The notes beneath the pieces are model-generated. The model saw nothing but the letters and a program-made list of their open reading frames with translations, ran no database searches and was not told the DNA's origin. The position numbers were made by a program, and so were the translations under genes. A DNA stretch of 48,599 nt from a gamma proteobacterium L18 (GTDB lineage: Bacteria > Pseudomonadota > Gammaproteobacteria > Pseudomonadales > Pseudomonadaceae), in the NCBI GenBank assembly GCA_000497835.1, contig KI547167.1:310503-359101 (forward strand). The letters run 5' to 3'. This document shows positions 30,466-40,239 of this stretch, one piece after another; the stretch's first letter is position 1, and each line of letters starts with the position of its first letter.

Positions 30466-31257
30466 TCAGTGGACGTCGAAGGTATCGGCGTCCAGGTGCG
30501 CCGGGAAACGAGTGCGGTAGGCAGCCAATTCAGCGGCGTTGAGGGCAACGTGGAACACGCCATCGGCCTCCCCTGCACTGAGCAGGCTTTCACCCTGGAA
30601 GTCCAGCACCTGACTATCGCCGGTGTAGGCAAAGCCCTTGCCATCGGTGCCCACGCGATTCACTGCCGCCACGTAGCAGAGGTTTTCGATGGCCCGGGCT
30701 GGCAGCAGGCGGTTCCAGTGCAAACGACGGGCACCGGGCCAGTTGGCGGTGTACAGCAGCAGGTCGGTGTCACTCGCATCACGGCTCCACACCGGGAAAC
30801 GCAGGTCGTAACAGATCAGTGGGCGTACCCGCCAGCCCTTGAGCTCGAACTGCACCTGGCGCTCGCCGGGGGTGTAGTGTTCGTGTTCGCCGGCCATGCG
30901 GAACAGGTGGCGTTTGTCGTAGTGCAGCAGCTCTCCGTCGGGGCGCGCCCACAGCAGGCGGTTGCGGTGGCTGCCGTCGGCAGCCTGGATGATCACGCTG
31001 CCGGTGACTACGGCGTTCAGGCGCGCGGCCTGGGTGCGCAGCCATTTGCTGGTGGGGCCATTCTCGGGCTCGCACAGGGTGGCCGAGTCCATGGAAAAGC
31101 CGGTGGTGAACATCTCCGGCAGGATGATCAAGTCTGCACCCCGGGCCTGCTCCAGCAGGGCCTCGAAGTGCTCAAGATTGGCTGTGCGGTCATGCCAGGC
31201 CAGGGTGGTTTGCACCAGGGCCAGGTTCAGGTTCGCCAGCGTGCTCAAATCACGCAT
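30466..31257 (-). CDS. yafV: Omega-amidase YafV (nitrilase superfamily)
   Basis: A 263-residue carbon-nitrogen hydrolase with the Glu-Lys-Cys triad: LPEMFTTGFSM (Glu), HYDKRHLFRM (Lys) and RPLICYDLRFPVWSR (Cys). YafV-type enzymes hydrolyse 2-oxoglutaramate and related omega-amides left after glutamine transamination. The start MRDLSTLANLNLAL overlaps the 3' end of the upstream aminotransferase by 13 nt. Together they form the transaminase/omega-amidase pair of methionine salvage. Confidence 0.93.
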   Translation of the reverse strand: MRDLSTLANLNLALVQTTLAWHDRTANLEHFEALLEQARGADLIILPEMFTTGFSMDSATLCEPENGPTSKWLRTQAARLNAVVTGSVIIQAADGSHRNRLLWARPDGELLHYDKRHLFRMAGEHEHYTPGERQVQFELKGWRVRPLICYDLRFPVWSRDASDTDLLLYTANWPGARRLHWNRLLPARAIENLCYVAAVNRVGTDGKGFAYTGDSQVLDFQGESLLSAGEADGVFHVALNAAELAAYRTRFPAHLDADTFDVH

Positions 31258-32393
31258 AGTTTCTTCGCCGCTTCCCGCAGCGTCTCCTCGCGTTTGGCGA
31301 AACACAGGCGTACCAGGCGCTGTTCCGGGATGGGGGTCTGGTAGAACACCGACACCGGAATGGTCGCCACGCCGTGCTCGCGGGTCATCCACAGAGCCAT
31401 GTCCACATCGTTCAAGTCGGGACGGATCTGCGAGTAATCCACCAGTTGGAAATACGTGCCCGCCACCCGGGTAAAGCTGAACCGCGACGGTGCCAGCAGG
31501 TCGCAGAACAGGTCGCGCTTGGCCTGGTAGAAACCGGGCAACTGTTCGACGTGTTCAGGACTGGCCGCCATGTAGTCCGCCAGTGCCCACTGCAGCGGCG
31601 TGACACCGCAGAAGTTGACGTACTGGTGCACCTTGCGCAGCTCGGCGCTCAGCGCCGGGGGAGCGATCACGTAACCCGTCTTCCAACCGGTGACGTGGTA
31701 GGTCTTGCCAAACGAGCTGACCACGAAAGCCTTGGAATAGAGCGCTTCGTTGGCCAACACGCTGGCATGTCTGCCCCCATCGTAGACCAGGTGTTCATAC
31801 ACTTCATCACTGATCAGGTAGATATCGCGACCTTCGATCAGTTTTGCCAGCTGGTCCAGGTCGGCAGCGCTGATCAGTGCCCCGCTGGGGTTGTGCGGGC
31901 TGTTGAGGATGATCATCCGCGTGCGTGGGCCGAGGGCGTCGGTCAGCTTCTGCCAGTCGATGGAGAAGTCCTTCGCATCGAGCTGCACGTGCACGCAGCG
32001 CCCGCCTGCCAGCTCCACGGAGGGCTCGTAGCTGTCGTAGCAAGGGTCGAAGACGATCACTTCGTCACCGGCTCGTACCACGGCCTGCACCGCGCAAAAG
32101 ATGGCTTCGGTGGCGCCGGGGGTGATGGTGACTTCGGTGTCGGCATTGACGCTGGCGCCGTACTGGCGCAGCACTTTGGCGGCCACCTGCTGGCGCAGGG
32201 CCGGCAGGCCAATCATGGGTGCGTATTGGTTGTGCCCGGCGTTAATGTGGCGCACCACGGCGTCGCGCAGGCCTTGGGGGCCGTCGAAGTCGGGGAAGCC
32301 TTGGGACAGGTTGAGCGCGCCCGTTTCGGTGGCGAGCTGGGACATGGTGGTGAAGATGGTCGTGCCGACATTGGGCAGCTTGCTGGTGATCAT
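31245..32393 (-). CDS. ybdL: Methionine (glutamine-linked) aminotransferase, YbdL-like
   Basis: A 382-residue class I PLP aminotransferase starting MITSKLPNVGTTIFTTMS. Family marks: NLSQGFPDFDGP, NSPHNPSGALIS, and the PLP lysine in SSFGKTYHVTGWKTG. YbdL/GTK enzymes prefer methionine and other bulky amino acids and use glutamine-derived keto acids. Overlap with the omega-amidase gene supports that role. Upstream in-frame codons belong to the REP region and were excluded. Confidence 0.9.
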   Translation of the reverse strand: MITSKLPNVGTTIFTTMSQLATETGALNLSQGFPDFDGPQGLRDAVVRHINAGHNQYAPMIGLPALRQQVAAKVLRQYGASVNADTEVTITPGATEAIFCAVQAVVRAGDEVIVFDPCYDSYEPSVELAGGRCVHVQLDAKDFSIDWQKLTDALGPRTRMIILNSPHNPSGALISAADLDQLAKLIEGRDIYLISDEVYEHLVYDGGRHASVLANEALYSKAFVVSSFGKTYHVTGWKTGYVIAPPALSAELRKVHQYVNFCGVTPLQWALADYMAASPEHVEQLPGFYQAKRDLFCDLLAPSRFSFTRVAGTYFQLVDYSQIRPDLNDVDMALWMTREHGVATIPVSVFYQTPIPEQRLVRLCFAKREETLREAAKKLCVI

Positions 32394-32469
32394 CGGGCCT
32401 ATCCCTGACAGCTGGGGAGCCCAGCAGGATAGCCCAACGAACCGACCGAAAACCAGTGCAGAGCAAACC

Positions 32470-32560
32470 TGTGGGAGCGAGCTCTGCCCGCGAAGGGTGC
32501 CCCCCCCCGGAATCCAGAGATTACGCGGTGAACACTTCGCGGGCAGAGCCCGCTCCCACA
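32470..32560. repeat. REP-type palindrome with C9 tract in the loop
   Basis: Arms of 26 nt (32470-32495 and 32535-32560) with one mismatch, containing GCTCTGCCCGCGAAG. The loop holds nine consecutive C residues (32500-32508), prone to slippage and sequencing error. It occupies the gap between der and the aminotransferase gene and may end der transcription. Confidence 0.8.
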
Positions 32561-32602
32561 ACAGGCAACTGCCCCCTCACAGGGTATTGCAGAAGCCAGT
32601 AG

Positions 32603-34066
32603 TCAGCGCTTGTCGCGGCGCTTTTTCTCGGCTTTCTTGTGGTGCGACATCAAGCGACGCTTCTTGTTGACCTGGCGGTCGGTCAGCGTGTTCTTGTTGC
32701 CTTCATACGGGTTGTCGCTGCCCTTGAACTCGATGCGGATCGGCGTACCGACCAGCTTGAGCACGCGGCGATAGGTGTTTTCCAGGTAACGAACGTAGCT
32801 GTTCGGCACCTTCTCCACCTGGTTGCCGTGGATCACGATCAGCGGCGGGTTGGCACCACCCAAGTGGGCATAGCGCAGCTTGATGCGGCGGCTGTTGACC
32901 ATTGGCGGCTGGTGCTCTTGCACCGCGTCTTCGAGGATCTGGGTCAGGCGGCTGGTCGGCCAGCGGGTGATCGCCGACTTGAACGAAGCCTGCACCGAAC
33001 CGTACAGGTTGCCCACGCCGGTGCCGTGCAGCGCCGAGATGAAGTGGATGTCGGCGAAGTCGACGAAGAACAGCCGACGTTCCAGCTCGGTCTTCACGTA
33101 GTCGCGCTCGCTAGGCTGCATGCCGTCCCACTTGTTCAGTGCGATGACGATGGCGCGGCCCGACTCCAGGGCGAAGCCCAGCAGGTTCAGGTCATGGTCC
33201 ACCACGCCTTCACGAGCGTCCATGACGAAGATCACGACGTTGGCATCCTTGATGGCCTGCAGCGTCTTGACCACCGAGAACTTCTCGACTTCCTCGTGGA
33301 TCTTGCCGCGCTTGCGCACGCCAGCGGTGTCGATGAAGGTGTACTTCTCGCCATTGCGCTCGAACGGGATGTAGATACTGTCGCGGGTGGTGCCTGGCTG
33401 ATCGTAGACAATGACCCGCTCTTCACCGAGCATGCGGTTGACCAGGGTCGACTTGCCCACGTTCGGACGGCCGATGATGGCGATCTTGATGCCATCCTTC
33501 TCGCTCGGGCCCGGGATGCGGATCTGCTCTTCGCCTTCGGCAACGCCTGCAGCCAGGTCTTCCTCTTCCACGTCACGCGGGAACTCGCCCAGGGCGGCTT
33601 CCAGCAAGGTGTTCACGCCACGGCCTTGTGCACCGGCAACGCCGATGGCGTGGCCCATGCCGAGGGGGGCGAATTCGGCGCGGGCCATTTCCGGATCGAT
33701 GTTGTCGATCTTGTTGGCCACCAGGATGGAGCGTTTGTTGCGCTTGCGCAGGTGCTCGGCAATCATCTGGTCGGCGGCGGTGAAACCAGCACGGGCATCG
33801 ACCAGGAACAGCACGACATCGGCTTCTTCGATGGCCAGCAGCGACTGCTCGGCCATTTTTTCGTCCATGCCGTGCTCGTCACCGGAAATACCACCGGTGT
33901 CGATCAGGATGTAGGAACGCCCTTGCCAGTGCGCCTCTCCGTATTGGCGATCACGGGTAAGACCAGACAGGTCGCCGACGATGGCGTCGCGGCTTTTGGT
34001 CAGGCGGTTGAACATGGTGGACTTGCCGACGTTCGGTCGGCCCACCAGGGCGATTACGGGAACCAT
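32603..34066 (-). CDS. der: Ribosome assembly GTPase Der (EngA)
   Basis: Der acts in 50S subunit maturation. The 487-residue protein has two GTPase domains in tandem, each with its own G1 loop ([12 protein letters not shown] near residue 8; [14 protein letters not shown] near 200), NKID and NKWD specificity motifs and a C-terminal KH-like domain. It ends in a basic tail ([20 protein letters not shown]). The ATG at 34066 gives the usual [16 protein letters not shown]; an in-frame codon four residues upstream is less likely. Confidence 0.97.
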   Translation of the reverse strand: MVPVIALVGRPNVGKSTMFNRLTKSRDAIVGDLSGLTRDRQYGEAHWQGRSYILIDTGGISGDEHGMDEKMAEQSLLAIEEADVVLFLVDARAGFTAADQMIAEHLRKRNKRSILVANKIDNIDPEMARAEFAPLGMGHAIGVAGAQGRGVNTLLEAALGEFPRDVEEEDLAAGVAEGEEQIRIPGPSEKDGIKIAIIGRPNVGKSTLVNRMLGEERVIVYDQPGTTRDSIYIPFERNGEKYTFIDTAGVRKRGKIHEEVEKFSVVKTLQAIKDANVVIFVMDAREGVVDHDLNLLGFALESGRAIVIALNKWDGMQPSERDYVKTELERRLFFVDFADIHFISALHGTGVGNLYGSVQASFKSAITRWPTSRLTQILEDAVQEHQPPMVNSRRIKLRYAHLGGANPPLIVIHGNQVEKVPNSYVRYLENTYRRVLKLVGTPIRIEFKGSDNPYEGNKNTLTDRQVNKKRRLMSHHKKAEKKRRDKR

Positions 34067-34097
34067 TAGGCTCTCCATTGCGTTATTTCAGAAAATA

Positions 34098-34124
34098 CAA
34101 AGGCCGCTGCAGGCAGCGGCCGGA
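34098..34124 (-). terminator. Hairpin after bamB, probable terminator
   Basis: On the minus strand GGCCGCTG-CCTGC-AGCGGCC is followed by TTTGTATTTTC. A second hairpin, GGAGGGC-ATCGCT-GCCCTCC, lies at 34177-34196 nearer the bamB stop. Confidence 0.65.
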
Positions 34125-34211
34125 GTTCGTGGCGGCATTGTACACATGCCGCAGGCCCAATCGTGACCGGGCCGCCGGAGGGCATCGCTGCCCTCCAGCA
34201 TAGTCAAAGCC

Positions 34212-35363
34212 TTACTTGACGGTGAGGGCTTCGAGCTTGCCGCTGTTGCCGAACACGTAAATCATGTTGCCGGCCACCAGCGGACGGGCGCGCAGGCCGT
34301 CGCCGTCGATTTTCTCACGGGCCACGAAGCGACCGTCGACCTGGCTGAGCAGGTGCAGGTAGCCTTCGAAGTCACCCACGGCTACGTAGCTGGAGAAGAC
34401 TTCAGGGGCCGACAGTTGGCGACGGGCCAGCTTGTCGTTGCTCCACAGCGCGGTGGTGCTGCGCTCGTCTACGCCTTCCACGGTGCCCGAAGCCAAGGCC
34501 ACGTAAACGCTGCCAAAGCCCTGGGCGACGCCGGCGTAGCTGGAAGCATCGCGCTGCCACAGCACACGACCGCTTTCCAGGTCCAGGCCCGCCATGCGGC
34601 CCTGGTAGCTGGCCACGTACAGGGTACCACCGGACAGCAGCAGGCCGCCGTCGATGTCGACCACACGCTCAAGCTCCGAACGGCCCTGAGGGGTTGCAAT
34701 GCGCTGTTCCCACACCGGCACGCCGTTGCTGATGTCCAGGGCAACGACCTTGCCGGTGGACAGGCCAGCCACCGCCAGGTGGTTGGTAACCAGCGGGGCA
34801 CTGGTGCCGCGCAGGGTCAGTACCGCCGGGGTGCTGTCGTAGATCCAGCGCTGGGCGCCGGTGTTGGCGTCCAAGCCGACCAGACGGTCGTCCTGGGTTT
34901 GCACGACCACAACGTCACCGTTGCTGGCCGGCGGTGCCAGCACTTCGCTGTTGACCTTGGCGCGCCACTTGACTTCACCGTTGGTGGAATCCAGGGCGAT
35001 GACTTCACCGCTGATGGTACCCAGCATCACCAGGCCGTAACCGACACCGACCGCACCGGACACCGATGCGTTCAGGTCTTTCTTCCAGATCACGTCACCG
35101 GTCAGACGGTTGAGGTCCATGATCACGCCGGTCACGTCAGCGGCATAGATGCTGTCGTTCTCGATCGCTGGAACAAGCATGTTGTAGGTCTCGCCCTGAC
35201 CGTCACCGATCGAGCGACTCCACTCCTTGTGCAACGAGACTTCAGCTTTGAAGTCGGTCAACTCGGCTGGAGGCAGTTCCTTCTTGCTGTTGCTGCTGCA
35301 ACCGGCTGCCAGGATGGCCAGGGCCAGCAATGCTGCATGTTTCCAACGGATCACGTCACGCAT
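34212..35363 (-). CDS. bamB: Outer-membrane assembly lipoprotein BamB
   Basis: BamB is the beta-propeller lipoprotein of the BAM complex that inserts outer-membrane proteins. The 383-residue product has a signal MRDVIRWKHAALLALAILAAGC with lipobox LAAGC, followed by PQQ-like propeller repeats (for example VYALD-type strands GEVIALDSTNGEVKW and GKVVALDISNGVPVW). It overlaps the end of yfgM by 8 nt, indicating coupled translation. Confidence 0.96.
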   Translation of the reverse strand: MRDVIRWKHAALLALAILAAGCSSNSKKELPPAELTDFKAEVSLHKEWSRSIGDGQGETYNMLVPAIENDSIYAADVTGVIMDLNRLTGDVIWKKDLNASVSGAVGVGYGLVMLGTISGEVIALDSTNGEVKWRAKVNSEVLAPPASNGDVVVVQTQDDRLVGLDANTGAQRWIYDSTPAVLTLRGTSAPLVTNHLAVAGLSTGKVVALDISNGVPVWEQRIATPQGRSELERVVDIDGGLLLSGGTLYVASYQGRMAGLDLESGRVLWQRDASSYAGVAQGFGSVYVALASGTVEGVDERSTTALWSNDKLARRQLSAPEVFSSYVAVGDFEGYLHLLSQVDGRFVAREKIDGDGLRARPLVAGNMIYVFGNSGKLEALTVK

Positions 35364-35997
35364 CTTTTTTCGCCAGGTCGTCAAGTTTGATTTGCAAGCC
35401 ACCTACCGCTGCCTCGTCGGACAGTGCCGCCTTGGCCTTCAGATACGCGGCGTGCGCGTCATCGGTACGGCCCAGTTGCACCAGCAGGTCACCCTTGAGT
35501 TCTTCACGGCTGGCCAGGAACGCCTTGTCGGCGTCGCCTTCGAGCAGCTTCAGGGCGTCTTCGGCCTTGTTCTGCGCAGCCAGTACCTGTGCCAGGCGCT
35601 GACGGGCGATTTCACCCAGCATGGCGTCCTTGGGCTTGTCGACCACAGCCTTGAGCTCCGCGGCGGCGTCGTCCAGCTTGCCGCCATCCACAGCCACCTT
35701 GGCCACGAACAGGCTGCCGTACTGCGCGTACTCGCTGTTGCCGTACTCGGTCTTGAGCTTGTTGGCCAGGTCCGCGACCTGCGCGGTGTCCGGCTTGCCG
35801 GTCGGGTTCAGCGCCGTTTCCAGCAGTTGCTGGTACAGGCTGGACGCGCCTTGCGACTGGTTGGCCTGGTACTTGTGCCAGGCTTGCCAGCCAAACACCA
35901 CGACCAGGGCCAGCAGGACGCCGGTGACCAGAGGCTTGCCGTTACGCTGCCAAAAGTCCTTCAACTCGGCGAGTTGTTCATCTTCGGTACTCGACAC
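35356..35997 (-). CDS. yfgM: YfgM-like ancillary SecYEG subunit (TPR protein)
   Basis: A 213-residue single-pass membrane protein: a short N-terminal cytoplasmic part (SSTEDEQLAELKDFWQRNG), one TM helix (VTGVLLALVVVFGWQAW) and a periplasmic TPR domain. YfgM associates with SecYEG and periplasmic chaperones. The start is GTG at 35997, chosen because AGGAG lies 8 nt upstream and the family begins at this serine-rich segment. The longer frame upstream runs into hisS in another frame. Confidence 0.92.
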   Translation of the reverse strand: MSSTEDEQLAELKDFWQRNGKPLVTGVLLALVVVFGWQAWHKYQANQSQGASSLYQQLLETALNPTGKPDTAQVADLANKLKTEYGNSEYAQYGSLFVAKVAVDGGKLDDAAAELKAVVDKPKDAMLGEIARQRLAQVLAAQNKAEDALKLLEGDADKAFLASREELKGDLLVQLGRTDDAHAAYLKAKAALSDEAAVGGLQIKLDDLAKKDA

Positions 35998-36037
35998 CCC
36001 AATACTCCTATTTCGCAAATTCGGCCTGAAGCCTGCC

Positions 36038-37327
36038 TCAACCCTGCACGACGCAAGTCGCCAGATGCTCACCCAGAGCATCCCAGGCAATGTTTTGTTG
36101 TTCGCCCTGGCCACGCAGGGGTTTGAAACCTACCACTTGTTGCGCCAGCTCGTCGTCCCCCAGGATCAGGGCGTACAGCGCGCCGCTCTTGTCGGCCTTC
36201 TTGAACTGGCTTTTGAAGCTGCCGGCACCGGCATTGACCTGGATACGCAGGTCGGGCAGCTGGTCACGCAGACGCTCGGTCAGGGCCAGGCCAGCCAGCT
36301 CGGCCTGCTCGCCAAAGGCGCACAGGTAGACATCGACGGTGCGGGCGATGGACTCGGGCACCTGCTGCAGGGTTTCAAGCAGCAGGATCAGCCGCTCGAT
36401 GCCCATGGCAAAGCCGACGCCGGTGGTGGGCTTGCCGCCCATCTGCTCGACGAGGCCGTCGTAGCGCCCCCCGGCGCACACGGTGCCCTGGGCGCCGAGC
36501 TTGTCGGTGACCCATTCGAAAACGGTCTTGCTGTAGTAGTCCAGGCCACGCACCAGCTTGGGGTTGATCACGTAGGGGATGCCGGCGGCGTCCAGGCGAG
36601 CCTTGAGGCCCTCGAAGTGCACGCGCGACGCTTCGTCCAGGTAATCGGCCAGCTTCGGTGCGTTGACCAGCACGGCCTGGGTCTCAGGGTGCTTGGTGTC
36701 CAGCACGCGCAGCGGGTTGGTTTTCAGGCGGCGCTGGCTGTCTTCGTCGATCTGGTCCAGATGCTCGGTGAGGAACGCCACCAGCGCTTCGCGATAGCGG
36801 CCGCGCGCTTCGCTGGTGCCCAGGCTGTTGAGCTCAAGCTTCACCGCGTCACGGATGCCCAGGGCACCCCACAGGCGCCAGGTCAGCACGATCAGCTCGG
36901 CATCGATGTCCGGGCCGTCAAGGTTGAACACTTCGCAGCCGATCTGATGGAACTGGCGATACCGGCCTTTCTGCGGACGCTCGTGACGGAACATCGGGCC
37001 CACGTACCACAGCTTCTGCACCTGGCCACCGCCAGTGATGCCGTGCTCCAGCACTGCGCGCACGCAGGCCGCCGTGCCTTCGGGGCGCAGGGTCAGCGAA
37101 TCGCCATTGCGGTCTTCGAAGGTGTACATCTCTTTTTCGACGATGTCGGTGACTTCGCCGATCGAGCGCTTGAACAGGTCGGTGAACTCGACGATCGGCA
37201 TGCGGATCTGCCGATAGCCGTAGGTGTCCAGCAAACCTGCCACGGTGCCTTCGAAGTAGCGCCACAGGGGCGTCTGGTCGGGCAGGATGTCGTTCATGCC
37301 ACGGATGGCTTGCAGCGTCTTACTCAC
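36038..37327 (-). CDS. hisS: Histidyl-tRNA synthetase
   Basis: A 429-residue class II aminoacyl-tRNA synthetase starting [16 protein letters not shown]. Motif 2 ([20 protein letters not shown]), the histidine loops ([26 protein letters not shown]) and motif 3 ([13 protein letters not shown]) are present. A C-terminal anticodon-binding domain follows. It sits 24 nt after ispG and 40 nt before yfgM in the same direction. Confidence 0.98.
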   Translation of the reverse strand: MSKTLQAIRGMNDILPDQTPLWRYFEGTVAGLLDTYGYRQIRMPIVEFTDLFKRSIGEVTDIVEKEMYTFEDRNGDSLTLRPEGTAACVRAVLEHGITGGGQVQKLWYVGPMFRHERPQKGRYRQFHQIGCEVFNLDGPDIDAELIVLTWRLWGALGIRDAVKLELNSLGTSEARGRYREALVAFLTEHLDQIDEDSQRRLKTNPLRVLDTKHPETQAVLVNAPKLADYLDEASRVHFEGLKARLDAAGIPYVINPKLVRGLDYYSKTVFEWVTDKLGAQGTVCAGGRYDGLVEQMGGKPTTGVGFAMGIERLILLLETLQQVPESIARTVDVYLCAFGEQAELAGLALTERLRDQLPDLRIQVNAGAGSFKSQFKKADKSGALYALILGDDELAQQVVGFKPLRGQGEQQNIAWDALGEHLATCVVQG

Positions 37328-37351
37328 GAGAAATCCTTAGTGTTCTTTTGA

Positions 37352-38461
37352 TCAGCCGCGGGCAATCAATGCCGCGTCAGCCTCGACCTTTTCGGCCGCC
37401 TTCCGGCGAATGAGCTGCTCGAGCTCCTGCACCAGGTTGTCATTGGTCAGTTTCTGCGCCGGCTTGCCGTCGATGTAGATCAGGTTCGGCGTGCCGCCGG
37501 TCAGGCCCACATGGGCTTCCTTGGCTTCGCCGGGGCCATTGACCACACAGCCGATCACCGCGACGTCCAGCGGCACCAGCAGGTCCTCCAGGCGCCCTTC
37601 CAGCTCGTTCATGGTCTTGACCACATCGAAGTTCTGCCGCGAGCAGCTCGGGCAGGCGATGAAGTTGATGCCACGCGAGCGCAGGCGCAGGGACTTGAGG
37701 ATGTCGTAGCCAACCTTGATCTCTTCCACCGGGTCTGCGGCCAGGGAGATGCGGATGGTGTCGCCGATGCCATCGGCCAGCAGCATACCTAGGCCCACCG
37801 AGGATTTCACCGTGCCCGAGCGCAAACCACCGGCCTCGGTGATGCCCAGGTGCAGCGGCTGCGAGATCTGGGTAGCCAACAGGCGGTAGGCGGCGACGGC
37901 CATGAACACGTCGGAGGCCTTCACGCTGACCTTGAAGTCCTGGAAGTTCAGGCGCTCAAGGTGCTCCACGTGGCGCAGTGCCGATTCGACCAGCGCTTCG
38001 GGCGTAGGCTCGCCGTACTTTTTCTGCAGGTCCTTTTCCAGCGAACCGGCGTTCACGCCGATGCGGATCGGGATGCCACGGTCACGGGCGGCATCGACCA
38101 CGGCGCGGACACGGTCTTCACGACCGATGTTGCCCGGGTTGATCCGCAGGCAGTCCACACCCAGTTCGGCCACGCGCAAGGCGATCTTGTAGTCGAAGTG
38201 GATGTCGGCCACCAGGGGCACGCGCACCTGCTGCTTGATCTTGCCGAACGCCTCGGCGGCGTCCATGTCAGGCACCGAAACACGCACGATGTCGGCGCCG
38301 GCGTCTTCCAGGCGGCGGATCTGCGCCACGGTGGCAGCGACGTCGTTGGTGTCGGTGTTGGTCATGCTCTGCACCGCGATGGGGGCATCGCCACCCACCG
38401 GCACATTGCCGACCCAGATTTTACGGGATTCGCGACGTTTGATCGGGGATTCGCCGTGCAT
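37352..38461 (-). CDS. ispG: 4-hydroxy-3-methylbut-2-enyl diphosphate synthase
   Basis: IspG (GcpE) carries out the sixth step of the MEP isoprenoid pathway with a [4Fe-4S] cluster. The 369-residue protein has a TIM-barrel N-terminus ([15 protein letters not shown]) and a C-terminal cluster domain with CPSCSRQ and [12 protein letters not shown], giving the three Cys ligands. Only 3 nt separate it from rodZ. It is placed not far from the isc operon, which supplies its cluster. Confidence 0.97.
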   Translation of the reverse strand: MHGESPIKRRESRKIWVGNVPVGGDAPIAVQSMTNTDTNDVAATVAQIRRLEDAGADIVRVSVPDMDAAEAFGKIKQQVRVPLVADIHFDYKIALRVAELGVDCLRINPGNIGREDRVRAVVDAARDRGIPIRIGVNAGSLEKDLQKKYGEPTPEALVESALRHVEHLERLNFQDFKVSVKASDVFMAVAAYRLLATQISQPLHLGITEAGGLRSGTVKSSVGLGMLLADGIGDTIRISLAADPVEEIKVGYDILKSLRLRSRGINFIACPSCSRQNFDVVKTMNELEGRLEDLLVPLDVAVIGCVVNGPGEAKEAHVGLTGGTPNLIYIDGKPAQKLTNDNLVQELEQLIRRKAAEKVEADAALIARG

Positions 38462-38464
38462 GAT

Positions 38465-39472
38465 TTATTGCCCCACTTTCATGCGAGCAGTCTCGCCGGA
38501 GGTGAATGGCGCCACGTCCACGGGTTGGCCGTTGTAGGCCACTTGCGCACCGCGGGCATAGCCCAGGCGCACCGCGAACGGCGGCTTGCCGTTCAGGTCA
38601 ATGGTATCGCCCTTGCGCTTCAGGCCGCTGAGCAGCACCTTGCCGTTGCCGTCGGTGACCTGGGTCCAGCAATCGGCGGTGAACTGCACGTGCAACTGAC
38701 CTTGGCCGGCCACAGGGGCGTCAGGCGTCGGCACCGCAGCAGGCGCAGCAGTGGCCACGGCCGGAGCAGCCGGCTGATGCACGACGGCGGGGGCTGGCTG
38801 ATGCACCACGGCCGGGGCCTGTGCAGGCGCCACAGGGGCCGCCGCCACGGTAGGGGCAACCGGCTGAACAGCGGCTGTCGCAGGCGCAGTGGCCGACGCT
38901 TCAGTCGTTGCAGCAGGCTCGGTGGCCTCGGGTTTCTGGGCGTCGGTCACGGCCTGGTCTTCAGGCTCGTCGATCGGATGAATCTGGGTGGTGCCGTCGG
39001 CGCTTTCGACTTCGACGTGCTCCATGGCCAGGCCAGCCTGGTCCTTGCCGCGCTGACCGGTCTGGTCCTGCCACCAGAAGAAGCCGCCCCCGATGACCAG
39101 CACCAGCAACAGCAGGCTCACGCCGCGCAGAATGTTGTGGGACAGGCGCACCGGCTCTTCGATGCGACCCAGCGCGTGCACTTCGCTGCCCTGGGCGTGG
39201 CTGCCGGTGGCCTGGTCGAAGGCCTGCACCAGCGGCGCCTGGTCCATGCCCAGCAGCTTGGCGTAGGCACGGATGTAACCGCGGGCGAAGGTATGCCCCG
39301 GCAGCTTGTCGAAAGCGCCGGCTTCCAGGTTGCCCAGGGAGGTGGCCGTCAGGTTGAGTTTGACGGCCACGTCGGCCAGCGACCAGCCTTTGCTTTCGCG
39401 GGCCTGGCGCAAGGTGTCGCCTGGGTTCACGCGAGTCGCTGCTACAACTTCGGGATGCGCCGCTTTCATCAT
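38465..39472 (-). CDS. rodZ: Cytoskeletal/cell-shape protein RodZ
   Basis: RodZ links MreB to the cell wall elongation machinery. The 335-residue product has an N-terminal Xre-like helix-turn-helix (LRQARESKGWSLADVAVKL), a TM helix near residues 113-132 (LSHNILRGVSLLLLVLVIGG) and a periplasmic Ala/Pro/Thr-rich linker. The linker contains a short tandem PAVVHQPA repeat and leads to a C-terminal DUF4115 beta domain. Two adjacent ATGs are possible (39472 and 39469); both overlap the pilF stop. Confidence 0.93.
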   Translation of the reverse strand: MMKAAHPEVVAATRVNPGDTLRQARESKGWSLADVAVKLNLTATSLGNLEAGAFDKLPGHTFARGYIRAYAKLLGMDQAPLVQAFDQATGSHAQGSEVHALGRIEEPVRLSHNILRGVSLLLLVLVIGGGFFWWQDQTGQRGKDQAGLAMEHVEVESADGTTQIHPIDEPEDQAVTDAQKPEATEPAATTEASATAPATAAVQPVAPTVAAAPVAPAQAPAVVHQPAPAVVHQPAAPAVATAAPAAVPTPDAPVAGQGQLHVQFTADCWTQVTDGNGKVLLSGLKRKGDTIDLNGKPPFAVRLGYARGAQVAYNGQPVDVAPFTSGETARMKVGQ

Positions 39473-40227
39473 TGCTCCGACAGGTATTGCTGATATTCCG
39501 GCGTGCCGGGATAGAGTCTTCTGAGTTGCAGGCCGTAGCTGGCGGCCCTGTTCTTGTCTTGAAAAATTCGCGCCAGGCGCGTGCCCAGCAACAGGCTGCG
39601 AGCGTTCTGTTCGCTCAGCTTGCCGAAGCGGTCATAGTAATCGCGCGCCGGCACATAATGCCTGTCTTCGTAAGACAACTCAGCCATTTCCAGCAAGGCC
39701 CGTGGCTGATCGGCATTCAGGCGCAGCGCCTTGTCGAACAATTGCATGGCCAAAGGCTTGTTGCCCATGGCACGGGCGGTCAGGCCGAGGTTTTCGAAAA
39801 CCCGCGAGCGCTCAGGATACAGGGGATCCTCGGTCGCTTTCTCAAAGGTTTCGTAAGCGTCCTGATACCGCTTCTGCTCGTACAGGAAACCGCCGTAATT
39901 GTTGAGCGTGCGAGCATCCCGGGGGCGGCTGGACAGCGCCTTCTTGAAGTACTCCTCCGCAAGCTTGGGTTCAAGCTCGGTCTGGAACACCAGCCCCAGG
40001 GCCGCATTGGCCTCGGGGTCGGAGCTGTCGATTTCCAGCGCCTGCTTGAGCGGCACCTTGGCCTGCTCGGCCTGACCGGTCTGCAGGTAGCCGATACCCA
40101 GTTGCACCAAGGCCTTGCGCGCTTCCTCGCGCCCCTTGCTGGTGTCCATCGGGTTGACTTTACCCGTGGAGACGCAGCCAACCAACAGGTTGAAACACAG
40201 CAACAGGAGCGCGGCGCGCACGGTCAT
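39469..40227 (-). CDS. pilF: Type IV pilus biogenesis lipoprotein PilF (PilW family)
   Basis: PilF is the pilotin that localises and assembles the PilQ secretin. The 252-residue product has a lipoprotein signal MTVRAALLLLCFNLLVGC and then about six TPR units (for example ARKALVQLGIGYLQTGQAEQ; PEANAALGLVFQTELEPKLA; ARTLNNYGGFLYEQKRYQDA). It lies 12 nt after rlmN and overlaps rodZ. Confidence 0.93.
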   Translation of the reverse strand: MTVRAALLLLCFNLLVGCVSTGKVNPMDTSKGREEARKALVQLGIGYLQTGQAEQAKVPLKQALEIDSSDPEANAALGLVFQTELEPKLAEEYFKKALSSRPRDARTLNNYGGFLYEQKRYQDAYETFEKATEDPLYPERSRVFENLGLTARAMGNKPLAMQLFDKALRLNADQPRALLEMAELSYEDRHYVPARDYYDRFGKLSEQNARSLLLGTRLARIFQDKNRAASYGLQLRRLYPGTPEYQQYLSEQ

Positions 40228-40239
40228 GGAGATCCTCTC

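Noticed and set aside
32500..32508. C9 tract as a phase-variation switch
   Set aside because: It lies in the loop of an intergenic palindrome, outside any reading frame and not in the spacer of a promoter I can recognise.
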